Below, piece after piece: positions 18,471 to 30,105 of a DNA stretch of 64,000 nucleotides. Positions within the stretch are counted from its first letter, which is position 1, and each line of letters begins with the position of its first letter. The notes beneath the pieces were generated by a model. It was given only the letters and a program-made list of their open reading frames with translations. It ran no database searches and was not told where the DNA came from. The position numbers were made by a program, and so were the translations under genes. Source of the DNA: an uncultured Clostridia bacterium (lineage in GTDB: Bacteria > Bacillota > Clostridia > Saccharofermentanales > DTU023); assembly GCA_937922005.1 (NCBI GenBank), contig CAKZWV010000054.1:1-64000 (forward strand). Reading direction: 5' to 3'.

Positions 18471-18650
18471 AAGCTCCCTTTTCTCCAATATTTTTGCCAG
18501 GATGAAAGAGTCAACAAGTCTTTCGATCCCCATATTCTAGGCTCTATGATAAACTCAATTCAGGGGAATAGCAAGAAGACAAGCGCCGCCTATCATTCGA
18601 CAAACACTTCCATCTAGCAGCCTGGCAATAAGGTCTAAAGGCAAAAAAAC

Positions 18651-18685
18651 GAAAAAAAAGGAGGCCCGAATAAAATTCGAGCCTC
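18651..18685 (-). terminator. Terminator of the aldolase gene
   Basis: On the minus strand, AGGCTCGAA pairs with TTCGGGCCT across a 5-nt loop, followed by CC and a T-run. It lies about 190 bases past the aldolase stop. The DNA between the Nudix gene and the aldolase stop otherwise shows no gene. Confidence 0.85.
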
Positions 18686-18871
18686 AGTGAGAAATGGAGA
18701 TCTAAATAATACTAATTTCTTAAACTATTTTCTTATAAAAAGATCCAAAAACATTGTTGCTTCATTTAGATCTCATACATTTTGGACTATGGAATCAAGC
18801 TTTGGGATTCAGCACTTAAGAGCTTAGCGATCAAGCCTCTCTTGATGAGTGATTTCGGATCCCGGTGAATC

Positions 18872-19759
18872 CTACTTAATACTTGCCTCATAGATCTTTT
18901 CGACAGAATCTTTCAGCAAGGCAGTAAACTCTTCTTCTGACTGACCTTCGTTCAAGCCTTCTGAAAGGGCTCTAGAGAAGCTCGCAATCATCCCATGATT
19001 CTGAGCAAGAAGCTCCACAGCCTTTTCTCTCGAATAACCACCAGAGAGGGCCACTACCCGCAGAACCTTAGGATGCTCAATGAGTTCCTTATAGAGGTTC
19101 GCCTTGGTAGGAATGGTGAGCTTTAGCATCACCTGCTGCCCTTCCTCCAACTGATCCAACTCCGTTAGAATGGCCTTCTTCAAGATCTCCTCTGCCTTCT
19201 CTTTCTCCGGGCAGTGGATATCTACTTCAGGCTCTACGATAGGCATCAGGCCACCAGCTAAGATTTTCTTAGCATACATAAACTGCTGGTGGACGTTCTC
19301 CTTGATACCCTCTTCATTGGCTTCCAGGATGACTGACCGCATCTTAGTTCCAAAAATATGATTCTCTTGGGCCAGACGAATGCTCTCATCCAGGTTAGTG
19401 ATGTCTTTCATGAGGCGGACCCCATCTTTGGCATCAGCCAATCCCAGGTCCACCTTCAGGAAGGGAAGAATCCCCTTATTTTCCCAGAGATACAGGGCTG
19501 TAGGCTTTCCTTCAATCTCGCTCTTTACAGTCTGTTGGAAGAGGATAGCTCCGAGTATCTTTTCTTTACTAAAAGACGGGTTCGTAATCATCCGTGTTCT
19601 CATCTCATGGATGAAAGCAAACATTTCATCATCATTCTTATACCGGTCTTCTTCAACCCCATAAATCCGCAAAGCCTTGGGTGTGCTCCCACCGCTCTGG
19701 TCTAGGGCTGCAATAAAACCAGGATTTTGGGCCATTATCTTCAATTGTTCTTGATTCAT
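18872..19759 (-). CDS. fda: Class I fructose-bisphosphate aldolase
   Basis: Glycolytic and gluconeogenic aldolase of the Schiff-base class, cleaving fructose 1,6-bisphosphate to glyceraldehyde 3-phosphate and dihydroxyacetone phosphate. At 295 residues it matches the short bacterial class I enzymes (Staphylococcus FdaI type). Visible landmarks are [18 protein letters not shown] at the N-terminus, [13 protein letters not shown], the likely Schiff-base lysine in MLKLTIPTK, and the phosphate-binding [13 protein letters not shown]. The start has AAAAGGGGGATCGTTC before it. Enolase is also in the window but not adjacent, so there is no glycolytic operon here. Confidence 0.93.
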   Translation of the reverse strand: MNQEQLKIMAQNPGFIAALDQSGGSTPKALRIYGVEEDRYKNDDEMFAFIHEMRTRMITNPSFSKEKILGAILFQQTVKSEIEGKPTALYLWENKGILPFLKVDLGLADAKDGVRLMKDITNLDESIRLAQENHIFGTKMRSVILEANEEGIKENVHQQFMYAKKILAGGLMPIVEPEVDIHCPEKEKAEEILKKAILTELDQLEEGQQVMLKLTIPTKANLYKELIEHPKVLRVVALSGGYSREKAVELLAQNHGMIASFSRALSEGLNEGQSEEEFTALLKDSVEKIYEASIK

Positions 19760-19883
19760 GAACGATCCCCCTTTTCTTTTTTGTCTCTTAGTAACAAGAC
19801 CATTCTAACACAATAAATGGATGAATGCGAATTTCTGTATTTTTGCTCAACAAATACTCCCGCCCATCCAGCGAGCATTTTCT

Positions 19884-21083
19884 TTAAAGCTGTCGCAATT
19901 TTTCCAGAATGTCATCGAGGACTTCTTGCGAGGAATAAAGAATTTCTAGGCGTCCTTTGCCGGATCCGCTATCATGGATGGCTACCGGAGCGCCGACATG
20001 AAAGGCCAGTTCATCCTGAATTTTTTCTATTTCAAGACTTGTAAGAATTTTTCTTGCATTTTGCCTATCATTACCTGTTAACAAGTTTGGCCCCAGCTGA
20101 TCGGCCTTTTGCCCGCTTGAGTCTCCCTCCTGGTTCAGATTCGTTTCCTCAGCCTTCCCCTGATTTTTCTCCTTCAGGGCCCCCACGACTTCCTCCAGGT
20201 GGCGAACGCTCCACTGCTTGTTCAGGACTTCCTCACACAGATGCTCCTGGTCTCCCTGATCTTCCAAAGAAAGCAAGACTTTTGCATGACCCACCGAGAG
20301 ATCTCCTGAGGCCATCTTCTTTTGTACTCCTTCTGGCAATTGGAGGAGGCGGAGGCCGTTTGCGATAGCCGACCTTGATTTTCCAATCTTTTTAGCCAGA
20401 TCATCCTGGGTTAAATCGTTTTGCTCCAAGAGAAGCTGGTAAGCCTGGGCTTCTTCAATGGGGTTGAGATCCTCCCTTTGAATATTTTCTACTAGGGCCT
20501 GCTCTAAGTGCTGGTCCCGGGTTAAATTCCTCACTAAGGCGGGGATCCTTGTGAGACCTGCCAGCCTGGCCGCCCGCCAGCGCCTTTCTCCAGCCACCAG
20601 GCGGTATTCACCCTCCTGGGCCGTCGGCGTAACCAAAATGGGTTGAATAACCCCATTAGCTTGGATCGAAGCCGCTAGTTCCTTCAATTTATCCTCGGCA
20701 AAGGCCTTTCTTGGCTGGTCGGCAAAAGGACTGATGCAATCAATTTCAATCTCCTGGACCCGCTCTCCGTCATCCTGGCTCATCGCTAACTCAGCCGAGC
20801 TAGAAGCTTGACTAGAAACAGGCACTTGCCAAGACCCTAACTCTTGGCCCTGAGTCCCCAAGGCGTGGCCTTGTTCGTCAGGAGCAAGTTTCGCTGAACC
20901 AAGTCCTTGCTTTGTCCCTTGGGCTTGTCCTGCGTCTTTTGCAGCTGCAGAGCCTTCTGGTGGAGCTTGTATTTTTGCAGCTGAAAACATCCCAGAAAGC
21001 CCACGGCCCAGGCCCGGCGTCCGACCGAGACCAGGACGGCGGGGTGAAGTATTTTTCTTTTTTTGATTCTTATCGTCCGACAT
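19884..21083 (-). CDS. parB: Chromosome partitioning protein ParB (Spo0J)
   Basis: CTP-dependent DNA clamp that loads at parS sites and helps origin segregation with ParA. A Gly/Ala/Gln-rich, probably disordered N-terminal region of about 105 residues precedes the core, which is longer than usual. The ParB nuclease-like domain follows: PFADQPRKAF, then VIQPILVTPT and the CTP-binding GERRWRAARLAG. Next comes the helix-turn-helix LTQDDLAKKIGKSRSAIANGLRLL, then a C-terminal dimerisation region. An in-frame TTG 15 bases upstream is an alternative start; neither start has an ideal Shine-Dalgarno. Four perfect parS palindromes lie at 40.4-40.5 and 55.6 kb, 19-35 kb away. Confidence 0.95.
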   Translation of the reverse strand: MSDDKNQKKKNTSPRRPGLGRTPGLGRGLSGMFSAAKIQAPPEGSAAAKDAGQAQGTKQGLGSAKLAPDEQGHALGTQGQELGSWQVPVSSQASSSAELAMSQDDGERVQEIEIDCISPFADQPRKAFAEDKLKELAASIQANGVIQPILVTPTAQEGEYRLVAGERRWRAARLAGLTRIPALVRNLTRDQHLEQALVENIQREDLNPIEEAQAYQLLLEQNDLTQDDLAKKIGKSRSAIANGLRLLQLPEGVQKKMASGDLSVGHAKVLLSLEDQGDQEHLCEEVLNKQWSVRHLEEVVGALKEKNQGKAEETNLNQEGDSSGQKADQLGPNLLTGNDRQNARKILTSLEIEKIQDELAFHVGAPVAIHDSGSGKGRLEILYSSQEVLDDILEKLRQL

Positions 21084-21163
21084 GTCAGTACTTAGCAAGT
21101 CCCTTTTCTGAAAATCGATTTCTTGAAATGATCCAGGACCTGGCCTGGAATATTTGTTGGAGA

Positions 21164-22003
21164 TTAGCCATTTTGCGCCAGGTTATCTAAGACAACTTGG
21201 GCGATGGGTGCCATAAAGGTTGTAGAGAGGCTGGCGTATTTGCTGTATTGATCAGTGCGTTTGATGAATTCCTTCGCCAGGTCCACATAGGCCTTCCCCC
21301 CCTTACTCATCCGGTCGTACTCGATAATGGTGCTCCCATAGCTGGGGGCTTCCGCCAGGCGAACATTGCGAGGAATCATGGTCTTAAAGCACAGGTCCCC
21401 TAGAAAGTCTCGAACATCGGCCTCCACATCCCGGGACAGGCGGTTTCTCCCATCCGACATGGTTATAATCCCGCCCAGGATGGTAGCCTGAGGCTGGCGC
21501 ATGGAGTTGACCAAGGCTAAAGAAGTAAAGAGCTGCTTGACCCCCGCTAGGGCATAGTATTCGGCTTGGATGGGGATGATGATGGCATCGGAGGCAAACA
21601 TTGCATTAATGGTGAGATTGCCAAGAGAGGGCGGACAGTCGATAAAAATGAAGTCGTAGGAGGATTTAAGAGGTTGAATGAGCTTTTTCATCTCATTCAA
21701 AGGGTCCTCCAGGCGTGAAAGATCTGATTCTGCCGCAGCCAGGTCTACATGGGAAGGCAAGAGGTCCAGCTTGGGACGAGCATTTTTCAAAATAGCCTCT
21801 TCCAGGCTGTGCTGGCCGGTCAAAACCGTATAGGTGTTGATGGGATTTGGCTCGTGATAGCCAAGGCCAATGCTGGCATTCATCTGTGCATCGGCGTCAA
21901 TGAGTAAAATCTTCTTGCCCATGTCGGCCAAGGCGGCAGAGAGGCTGATGCAAGTGGTTGTCTTTCCTACCCCACCCTTTTGGTTGATCACAGCAATGAT
22001 CAT
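21164..22003 (-). CDS. parA: Chromosome partitioning ATPase ParA (Soj)
   Basis: Deviant Walker-type ATPase that forms ATP-dependent gradients on the nucleoid for origin segregation and can regulate DnaA in Bacillus. Walker A KGGVGKTT is at residues 9-16 with the signature lysine; the DADAQMNASIGLG and DFIFIDCPPSLG motifs follow. The 279 residues include about 25 C-terminal residues beyond a typical Soj. It lies 65 bases upstream of parB and 42 bases downstream of gyrB, so it is likely cotranscribed with the replication block. The parA-parB spacer contains a GGAATATTTGT motif copy at 21147-21157. Confidence 0.95.
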   Translation of the reverse strand: MIIAVINQKGGVGKTTTCISLSAALADMGKKILLIDADAQMNASIGLGYHEPNPINTYTVLTGQHSLEEAILKNARPKLDLLPSHVDLAAAESDLSRLEDPLNEMKKLIQPLKSSYDFIFIDCPPSLGNLTINAMFASDAIIIPIQAEYYALAGVKQLFTSLALVNSMRQPQATILGGIITMSDGRNRLSRDVEADVRDFLGDLCFKTMIPRNVRLAEAPSYGSTIIEYDRMSKGGKAYVDLAKEFIKRTDQYSKYASLSTTFMAPIAQVVLDNLAQNG

Positions 22004-22045
22004 AGGACTCTCCTTTTCATGATCTGGTCCACCATATCTAATCTT

Positions 22046-24277
<2,232 letters not shown>

Positions 24278-24441
24278 CTAAAACCCCTTTCTCCATTCCA
24301 TTTCGTATTCACTCTTGAAAAATCTAATCTATGAGATCGCCATTCTTATTACATTGCTATTCTTATTACATCACTCAATGCTTTAATCCTACATGGCCAG
24401 CACGACCCTTAGACCTAACGGGACCGACATAGCTCCTTAGC

Positions 24442-24732
24442 CTACTTTACGAAATGAAAATACTTCTTTGCGCTCGGCAATTCCCTTGTCGGACGCATCT
24501 TTTGCGTAATCCGCTCAAAGGAAATCTGACTCAGATAGGCATTCGACTCCGTGACAAGAAGGGTCTGCGGCAGGCCATCATCTGTATGAATCAAACGCTT
24601 TTCCTGATCCGCCAAAGTTAAAAAATCGTTGTTCGCCGACCTACGTTCCATCGTCACGGTATCTAAGTCAGAAACAAAAAGAATATCATCTTGGGATAAG
24701 AGATAGATCCCTCCAAGGTTAATCACATCCAT
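24442..24732 (-). CDS. remB: Extracellular matrix regulator RemB-like protein (DUF370)
   Basis: Small DUF370 protein. The Bacillus paralogue RemA is a DNA-binding regulator of biofilm matrix genes, and RemB (YaaB) occupies this same position between recF and gyrB. The start MDVINLGG is preceded by TTGGAGGTAATTTT; a longer frame would add ten residues and bury that site. 96 residues fits the family. The conserved pattern GGIYLLSQDDILFVSDLDT is present. Gene order recF-remB-gyrB is the main support for the name. Confidence 0.85.
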   Translation of the reverse strand: MDVINLGGIYLLSQDDILFVSDLDTVTMERRSANNDFLTLADQEKRLIHTDDGLPQTLLVTESNAYLSQISFERITQKMRPTRELPSAKKYFHFVK

Positions 24733-24838
24733 AAAATTACCTCCAAATTCTCGGTCCCTCATTCTACTAAAAATCCCAGATTATTTCAACCGAAGCAAAA
24801 AAATACCAAAAAAGTGCTTTGAGTACAAAAAATCAAAA

Positions 24839-25993
24839 TTAAGGGGTTGGGGGCTTCCAAGGGAAAATTTTCCCATCCTGAACTTCAAACATCGAAGCCT
24901 CCAAATCTTGGAGGTGACTTGCTAAGTCTGGATCCAGGTCCGTCCCCGTAATAACTGTCTGCCCATCCCGGATCAGGTCAAAGATCATAAAACGCCTAGA
25001 GGGGTCCAACTCACTGAGCACATCATCCAAGAGTAAAATGGAGCGCTGACCCGTTTGCTCCTCGATATAGGAAAGTTCTGCTACTTTCAGGGCCAGGACC
25101 AGAGATCTCTGCTGGCCCTGGGAAGCAAAAATTCTCGCATCTAAGTCATTAATCGTAAAAGCCACATTATCCCGATGGACCCCCGTCTGGGCAAAGGCCC
25201 GCTCAAGGTCCCTAGGCCTGTCTTGAACAAATCTCTGCCAAAAGACCTCCTCCAAGTCTTCTAGGCCCTGTGCCTCATTCACTCCCCTGAGGGTCCGGTA
25301 GGAAACTTCAAGTTTTTCTGTCCCCCGGCTCAAAGCAAGAAGGGCTTCCCTTGCTTTCGTCTCTAGAGCCGCCAGAGTCTTTCTCCTTGCCAAGGCAATC
25401 CCTGCCGAAACCTTAGCCAAGGATCGATCCACTCCATCTAGATAAAAATCGAGGGTTTCCCCCTGCAAATCCTTCAATATCTGATTTTTAGCAGCCAAAA
25501 GCTTTCTCATTTGCTGAAGCAGCATAAAATACTCCCGGTCCGTCTTAGAAATCAAAATATCCAAGAAGCGCCTGCGTTCCCCCGGACCACCCTTAACCAG
25601 CTGGAGGTCTTCTGGGGCAAAGATAACCGTTTGCACGAGGCCAAAGAGGTCCGCAAAGGCATCGAGTTCCAAGCGATTGTAGGAAATCGTCCTCTTATTA
25701 TTCCCATAGGCAATCGACAAGGTCTTGGTGTCGTAGGGGGTTAAGTCAGGGGTACTCTGATTTTCCCTTTCAAAGGAAGCTTCCAAGAAAAAGCTCCCTT
25801 GGCCTCGGAAGGCCAGATCTTGGTCTCGGCTGGTCCGATGACTCCTGGCGCAGCTTAAGTAGTAGATGGCCTCGAGGAGATTGGTTTTCCCCATTCCATT
25901 GGGCCCGACCAGGAGATTTACCTTGGGGGAGAAGGCCAGTTCCAAGTCCTCGTAATTGCGGAAATGATGAAGTCTGAGGAAATTGAGATACAA
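24839..25993 (-). CDS. recF: DNA replication and repair protein RecF
   Basis: SMC-like ATPase that helps load RecA at single-strand gaps. Walker A GPNGMGKTN lies at residues 30-38, the ABC-like signature with SQGQQRSLVLALK and Walker B ILLLDDVLSELD near the C-terminus. At 384 residues the length is standard. It begins three bases after the dnaN stop, consistent with translational coupling in the dnaA-dnaN-recF unit. Confidence 0.96.
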   Translation of the reverse strand: MYLNFLRLHHFRNYEDLELAFSPKVNLLVGPNGMGKTNLLEAIYYLSCARSHRTSRDQDLAFRGQGSFFLEASFERENQSTPDLTPYDTKTLSIAYGNNKRTISYNRLELDAFADLFGLVQTVIFAPEDLQLVKGGPGERRRFLDILISKTDREYFMLLQQMRKLLAAKNQILKDLQGETLDFYLDGVDRSLAKVSAGIALARRKTLAALETKAREALLALSRGTEKLEVSYRTLRGVNEAQGLEDLEEVFWQRFVQDRPRDLERAFAQTGVHRDNVAFTINDLDARIFASQGQQRSLVLALKVAELSYIEEQTGQRSILLLDDVLSELDPSRRFMIFDLIRDGQTVITGTDLDPDLASHLQDLEASMFEVQDGKIFPWKPPTP

Positions 25994-25996
25994 GGC

Positions 25997-27127
25997 TTAG
26001 CGACTCGCTCCACTGCTGCGGATGGGCAGGATAAGGTAATAGTTATCAGTTCCCACAAAGGTTAGAGCTGTGGCCGTAGACTTGGTAATCCTCAGTTCGA
26101 CTGTATCGGAAATAGATAATTTTAAGACATCCATCAAGAAAAATGGAGAATACCAAAAATCAAATTCTTCTGAACTACTCCCCTCACATGCTACTACCTC
26201 TTTGGCTTGGGCTACTGCCAGGTCTGAACTTAAGGTTAACTGCTGGTCTTGTTGATATTCAACCTTGATCTGGCGAATATCGTCGGGCCGCTCGGCAATT
26301 AGGGAAATCCGCTGGATGGCCTGGAGCAAGTCTTGGCGGTTAATCTTTAAGTCGCAGAACCAATCGGTCAAATAGATCGACCTAAAATTCATATATTTGC
26401 CACTTAAGAGGGTAGTACTCATAACAAAAGTGTCATAGTAAAGACTCAAGAACTGATTATTGTAAACAAGTTTAACCGTGCTTTCATCATCCTTGACCAG
26501 TTTACAGAACATATTGAGAATCTTAAGAGGAATGGAAATCGAAGTCTCCGGCACTACCGGGAGCTCAGAGAGATCCATATGGGCAATGGCAATCCGGGAG
26601 TTATCTGCCCCACAAAGGTAGAGGCCCTTATCCTCAGTCTCTAGGTAAAGGCCGTTATATACCGTCAAAATCCCCGTATCGGTATTTTCCTTCATAGCAG
26701 AAAAGCTGGTTTGCTCAATTTTACTCTTAAACTCTTTAGCATTGACCTCAAGGATATGGCCCTCCTCCAATTTATTAATGGTGGGATATTCATTGAGGTA
26801 AAATTCCAAATTAAATTTTGCCGTGCCCGAAATAATCCGTAGCTTGTTTTTATCCTCCTGGATGTCTAAGGTGACCTCCGGGGCTGAAAGAACCTGAATA
26901 ATATTATTAAATAATTTGGCCTTAACCAGGAATTGGAAGGACCCCTCCGCTTGGATGGCCATTTGCCCTTCAATGTCTAACTTGCCATCGGTTGCCTTAA
27001 TAAAAAGGAGCCCTTCCTTGGCTTCCAACTGAAAACAATCCAAGTTGGTAATGCTTTTTGGGTCAATCGCCCCTAAGCCATAGCGTAGTAAGTATTTCAG
27101 TTCTTCAGTATTACATGTCAGTTTCAT
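25997..27127 (-). CDS. dnaN: DNA polymerase III beta subunit (sliding clamp)
   Basis: Ring-shaped processivity clamp. The 376-residue product shows the three-domain beta-clamp pattern, starting MKLTCNTEELKYLLRYGLGAI and ending LILPIRSS, where the canonical family ends with a Pro-Met-Arg-like motif at the groove. It is more divergent than most: the typical end V-M-P-(M/I)-R is ILPIR here. AAGGAGGATCGC precedes the start. It is separated from dnaA by 190 bases containing clustered putative DnaA boxes. Confidence 0.93.
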   Translation of the reverse strand: MKLTCNTEELKYLLRYGLGAIDPKSITNLDCFQLEAKEGLLFIKATDGKLDIEGQMAIQAEGSFQFLVKAKLFNNIIQVLSAPEVTLDIQEDKNKLRIISGTAKFNLEFYLNEYPTINKLEEGHILEVNAKEFKSKIEQTSFSAMKENTDTGILTVYNGLYLETEDKGLYLCGADNSRIAIAHMDLSELPVVPETSISIPLKILNMFCKLVKDDESTVKLVYNNQFLSLYYDTFVMSTTLLSGKYMNFRSIYLTDWFCDLKINRQDLLQAIQRISLIAERPDDIRQIKVEYQQDQQLTLSSDLAVAQAKEVVACEGSSSEEFDFWYSPFFLMDVLKLSISDTVELRITKSTATALTFVGTDNYYLILPIRSSGASR

Positions 27128-27210
27128 AAAGCGATCCTCCTTGATATCTTGGTGATCCTGTTTTTTTTGCTGCCCTATAACTAATAAACTAGTAGTTAGA
27201 TATTAGGGGG

Positions 27211-27323
27211 TGTTGAAAGTGTTGAAAAGTCCTTGCGAAGGCCTAACGACAAACTTGATCCCTGTTGACAAAATCATCATGAATGTTGAAAGCGTGTTAA
27301 AAAAGTCCCCGAAGATGTCAACA
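27211..27323. other. Candidate origin element: clustered TGTTGAAAR boxes between dnaA and dnaN
   Basis: Six 9-mers of one type sit in about 110 bases: TGTTGAAAG (27211) and TGTTGAAAA (27220) back to back, TGTTGACAA (27263), TGTTGAAAG (27284), TGTTAAAAA (27295), and TGTTGACAT on the minus strand (27315-27323). Two differences (G4 to T and T7 to A) relate TGTTGAAAA to TGTGGATAA, the reverse of the standard DnaA box. The place, between dnaA and dnaN, is where the unwinding half of the Bacillus origin lies. Function is inferred. Confidence 0.55.
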
Positions 27324-28952
27324 ACCTTTCTTTTTTTCCTTGAAGATACTTTTACAAGCCTTCTCATAATCCTTGGCGTAACGTTTATCCTCTTTGAGAC
27401 TCTCAGCCTTTTTCAAGGCATGAAGGACCGTGCTGTGGGTCCGACGAAAGGGGTCTCCAATTTCTTTCAAAGTCAACGAAGGACAATACTCCCGGATAGC
27501 TCCCATGGTCAAGTGACGAACTTCGCACACCTCCTTGGTTCGACTCGTAGAGCGAAGAATCCGGTCAGGAATTTTAAAAACTTGAGAAAAAATATGGATA
27601 ATCTCATCCGGACTTGATTCTAAACCTTGAAGATCTTCCTTCGGAACTTCCGTATGGTCCAGAACCTTCATATCAATCCGATCTAAGACGGTATAATTGA
27701 TCCAACATCGGTGACACCAGCCCAAAATACTCCCGACCGTCGGAAAGTCAAGCTTACAAAAGGCCTGAACATCCTCCGGTTCGTAATGCATCCCATGGAG
27801 GTCGGCATAGTGTTGGAATATTTTTTGCGCAAGGGCAGGGGTTGGGGTACCGCCCATATTGGAGAAATGACTTGTGGCCAGCTTTGATTTGATTTGCGGA
27901 TTGAGATCGGCTTCACCCGCCAAAAAGCGGTCAGCAATGAGGACCATAAAGGCCCCGTTGGCTTCAAAATTATTGATAATATTGAGGATTTCCTCTTGAA
28001 AGCGCTCCTTTCGGAGGACAAATTGTAAATCATCAATCACAAGAAGCTTGGGCGTCCGGTATTTTTGGCGAAAATTTGCAAAATTTCTAGCTTTACAGGC
28101 TTTTGTGAAGTCATTCATCATCATTTCAGCATTGACATAGAGAAAATTCTCGAGATGATGGCTTTTAAGCTTATTCAGGACGGCCCAGACCAGGTGGGTT
28201 TTTCCCATCCCACTTGACCCATATAGGTAATAGAGGTTAAGCTCCCCAGGCCTAAAGTCCTGGCGGAGGGACTTTTGTAGGAAAGTCTCCTCCAAGGACC
28301 GCAGCGTAATATAAGCCTCTTGGTTGATCGCATCGATCATAAAATTATCCAGGGTATAGGGGTAGCCCATTTCCGGAGCAGAAGGCTCTTGCGTTGAAAG
28401 CTCTTGGAGCGTGGGCATTTGGCTAGAGGGGCCCATAACGGCAAGCTTTTGATTTGTTGGTACCTGGCTTGTTGGTATCTGGATTTCTGACTCTTTTGCA
28501 GTTTGGCCTCGGAGATCTGGTGTCGGAGTTAGCCAGCTTTGGCAGGTTGGCAAGGTGCTCACTTTGGAACAAGGGATGATTTCTCCCGTCTGGGTGATCA
28601 GATGATAAGAGATGAGCCCCCGGTTGAGGCCGTCTAGGATGGTCGGCCAAAATCTCATGACAAGGGCCTCGACAGAGTGAGGAATATCCGTGAAAGGACG
28701 AACCTCGTCCCACTCATTGATGAGGACAGTCTGTAGGTTAAAGTCTCGCAGGATGCCCTGACCTAGGAGGGACAACTGCTTGTGAAAGACCGTCAGAAAA
28801 TAATCTTGGGGATAGACGATGAGAAAGAGCCGAGATTGGTCCACCCTACAAGTCTTCAATTCATGGGTAAAAGTATTAAGAATACTTGCACTTTCCATCG
28901 AAAGATAAGAGTTAACTAAGCTATCCCATTTTTCTATGGTGACCAGGTCCAT
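27318..28952 (-). CDS. dnaA: Chromosomal replication initiator DnaA, strongly divergent
   Basis: AAA+ initiator recognised by gene order and fold. Residues 1-110 are an unfamiliar domain I, and 140-195 a Pro/Thr/Gln-rich linker. AAA+ motifs are Walker A GSSGMGKT (245-252), Walker B LLVIDD (303-308) and sensor I region IADR (339-342). The box VII segment reads NPQIKSKL where other DnaA proteins have EDRLxSRF, so the arginine finger position is Lys357. The sensor II segment reads TVGSILGWC where NIRELEGAL is expected, so that arginine is missing. Domain IV ends PFRRTHSTVLHA instead of FGGRDHTTVIHA: one residue shorter and with Thr for the base-contacting Asp. AGGGAGGAAAAAG precedes the ATG. Confidence 0.9.
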   Translation of the reverse strand: MDLVTIEKWDSLVNSYLSMESASILNTFTHELKTCRVDQSRLFLIVYPQDYFLTVFHKQLSLLGQGILRDFNLQTVLINEWDEVRPFTDIPHSVEALVMRFWPTILDGLNRGLISYHLITQTGEIIPCSKVSTLPTCQSWLTPTPDLRGQTAKESEIQIPTSQVPTNQKLAVMGPSSQMPTLQELSTQEPSAPEMGYPYTLDNFMIDAINQEAYITLRSLEETFLQKSLRQDFRPGELNLYYLYGSSGMGKTHLVWAVLNKLKSHHLENFLYVNAEMMMNDFTKACKARNFANFRQKYRTPKLLVIDDLQFVLRKERFQEEILNIINNFEANGAFMVLIADRFLAGEADLNPQIKSKLATSHFSNMGGTPTPALAQKIFQHYADLHGMHYEPEDVQAFCKLDFPTVGSILGWCHRCWINYTVLDRIDMKVLDHTEVPKEDLQGLESSPDEIIHIFSQVFKIPDRILRSTSRTKEVCEVRHLTMGAIREYCPSLTLKEIGDPFRRTHSTVLHALKKAESLKEDKRYAKDYEKACKSIFKEKKKGC

Positions 28953-29262
28953 CTTTTTCCTCCCTATTGGCTTTCCCTAAGAAGGCGGCAAATACTCCTG
29001 CCCCCAGCTCGGCAAGTTCGTAGCCTTTGAGGAGGGGGGAGGAGGCCAAATTTCTTAGGGTCTCCTTATCAGGATAGCAAAGCAAGGTTCTTTTTTCTTG
29101 GCAGAAAGCCCGGTCTTATCGTCTCTTTAAAATCTTTGTAGGGCAAATGATGAAAATGTTGATGGCATGTAACAAAATTTGAACATGTTGAAAAGTCTCG
29201 CATCCTGCCTGGTCATCGCCTCTTCGATGTTCAAAACTTGGGAGCTGGGAATATTTGTGGGA
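28953..29262. other. Region upstream of dnaA with candidate DnaA boxes
   Basis: Non-coding. It holds TGTTGATGG (29158), TGTTGAAAA (29186-29194) with an inverted TTTGAACA directly before it, and TGTTCAAAA (29229). These resemble the boxes between dnaA and dnaN and make a two-part arrangement around dnaA like that in Bacillus subtilis. Two GGANTATTTGY copies also lie here (28988-28998 minus, 29248-29258 plus). The dnaA promoter is presumably in this stretch but I could not pick a convincing pair of hexamers. Confidence 0.5.
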
Positions 29263-30105
29263 TTATTTTTGACAATTAGGGCAATATCTTGAACTTCTTC
29301 CTCCGACTTTGCTCTTGACTATTTCGGATTGACAAGTAAAACAAGGTAAACCTTCCCTTTGGTATACTTTTAAGGATTGTTGAAAGTTTCCTTTTTGGCC
29401 ATCTATTCCCAGATAGTTGCGAAAACTGCAGCCCTTGGCCAAAATGCCTTCTTGTAATTTATCGATAATTGTCTGGTAGAGGGTCTCTATTTCACTTGTT
29501 AGCATGTCTCTACCAAGTCGGTCGGGACGAATTCCAGCCTGAAAGAGGATTTCATCGGAATAGATGTTACCGATCCCCGCCATTAACCTTTGATCGAGGA
29601 GAAGGTCCTTGATAGTCCTGGTTCCCTTGGCTTGAATGATTTTGGTCAAATAAGGGAGGGTGAAGGCGAAGTCCAGGCAATCTGGCCCCAAGTGGAGATA
29701 GCCCGCCTGGTTGATGGCAGCTTCGTCCGGGTAGAGATAGAGACGGCCAAATTTTCGGATATCTTGAAAGGCCAGTTGGGTCCCATCAGTAAAATAAAGG
29801 AGAAAACGTAGGTAGGGAAGGTCCAGGGTTTCACCGCTTACTAGGTAACGGAGGGTTCCTGTCATTCTGAGGTGGAGGAGGAGGCAGCCTGCCTGGTCAG
29901 GGGAGTCAGGCCCTTCGTGGGTTAGATTGAAGAGGAGATATTTGCCCTTGCGATGGATTTGCTCAATCTTTGCTCCCTGAAGGTTGAGCTGGGAGGGATT
30001 TTCAACAGAACTTAGATTAAAGACTTCCAGCTTTTTAATCACTTTATTAAGACAGGTCGCTCTAAGGCCCCGGGCGATGGTTTCCACTTCGGGAAGTTCA
30101 GGCAT
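29263..30105 (-). CDS. mutM: Formamidopyrimidine-DNA glycosylase
   Basis: Base-excision repair enzyme removing 8-oxoguanine and formamidopyrimidines. All landmarks are present: catalytic N-terminus after Met, PELPEVETIARGL (Pro1, Glu2); the helix-two-turn-helix in LMAGIGNIYSDEILFQAGI; and the C-terminal zinc finger CFTCQ...CPNC. 280 residues is standard. Its start overlaps the end of nadE by eight bases, so the two are translationally coupled. Confidence 0.96.
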   Translation of the reverse strand: MPELPEVETIARGLRATCLNKVIKKLEVFNLSSVENPSQLNLQGAKIEQIHRKGKYLLFNLTHEGPDSPDQAGCLLLHLRMTGTLRYLVSGETLDLPYLRFLLYFTDGTQLAFQDIRKFGRLYLYPDEAAINQAGYLHLGPDCLDFAFTLPYLTKIIQAKGTRTIKDLLLDQRLMAGIGNIYSDEILFQAGIRPDRLGRDMLTSEIETLYQTIIDKLQEGILAKGCSFRNYLGIDGQKGNFQQSLKVYQREGLPCFTCQSEIVKSKVGGRSSRYCPNCQK

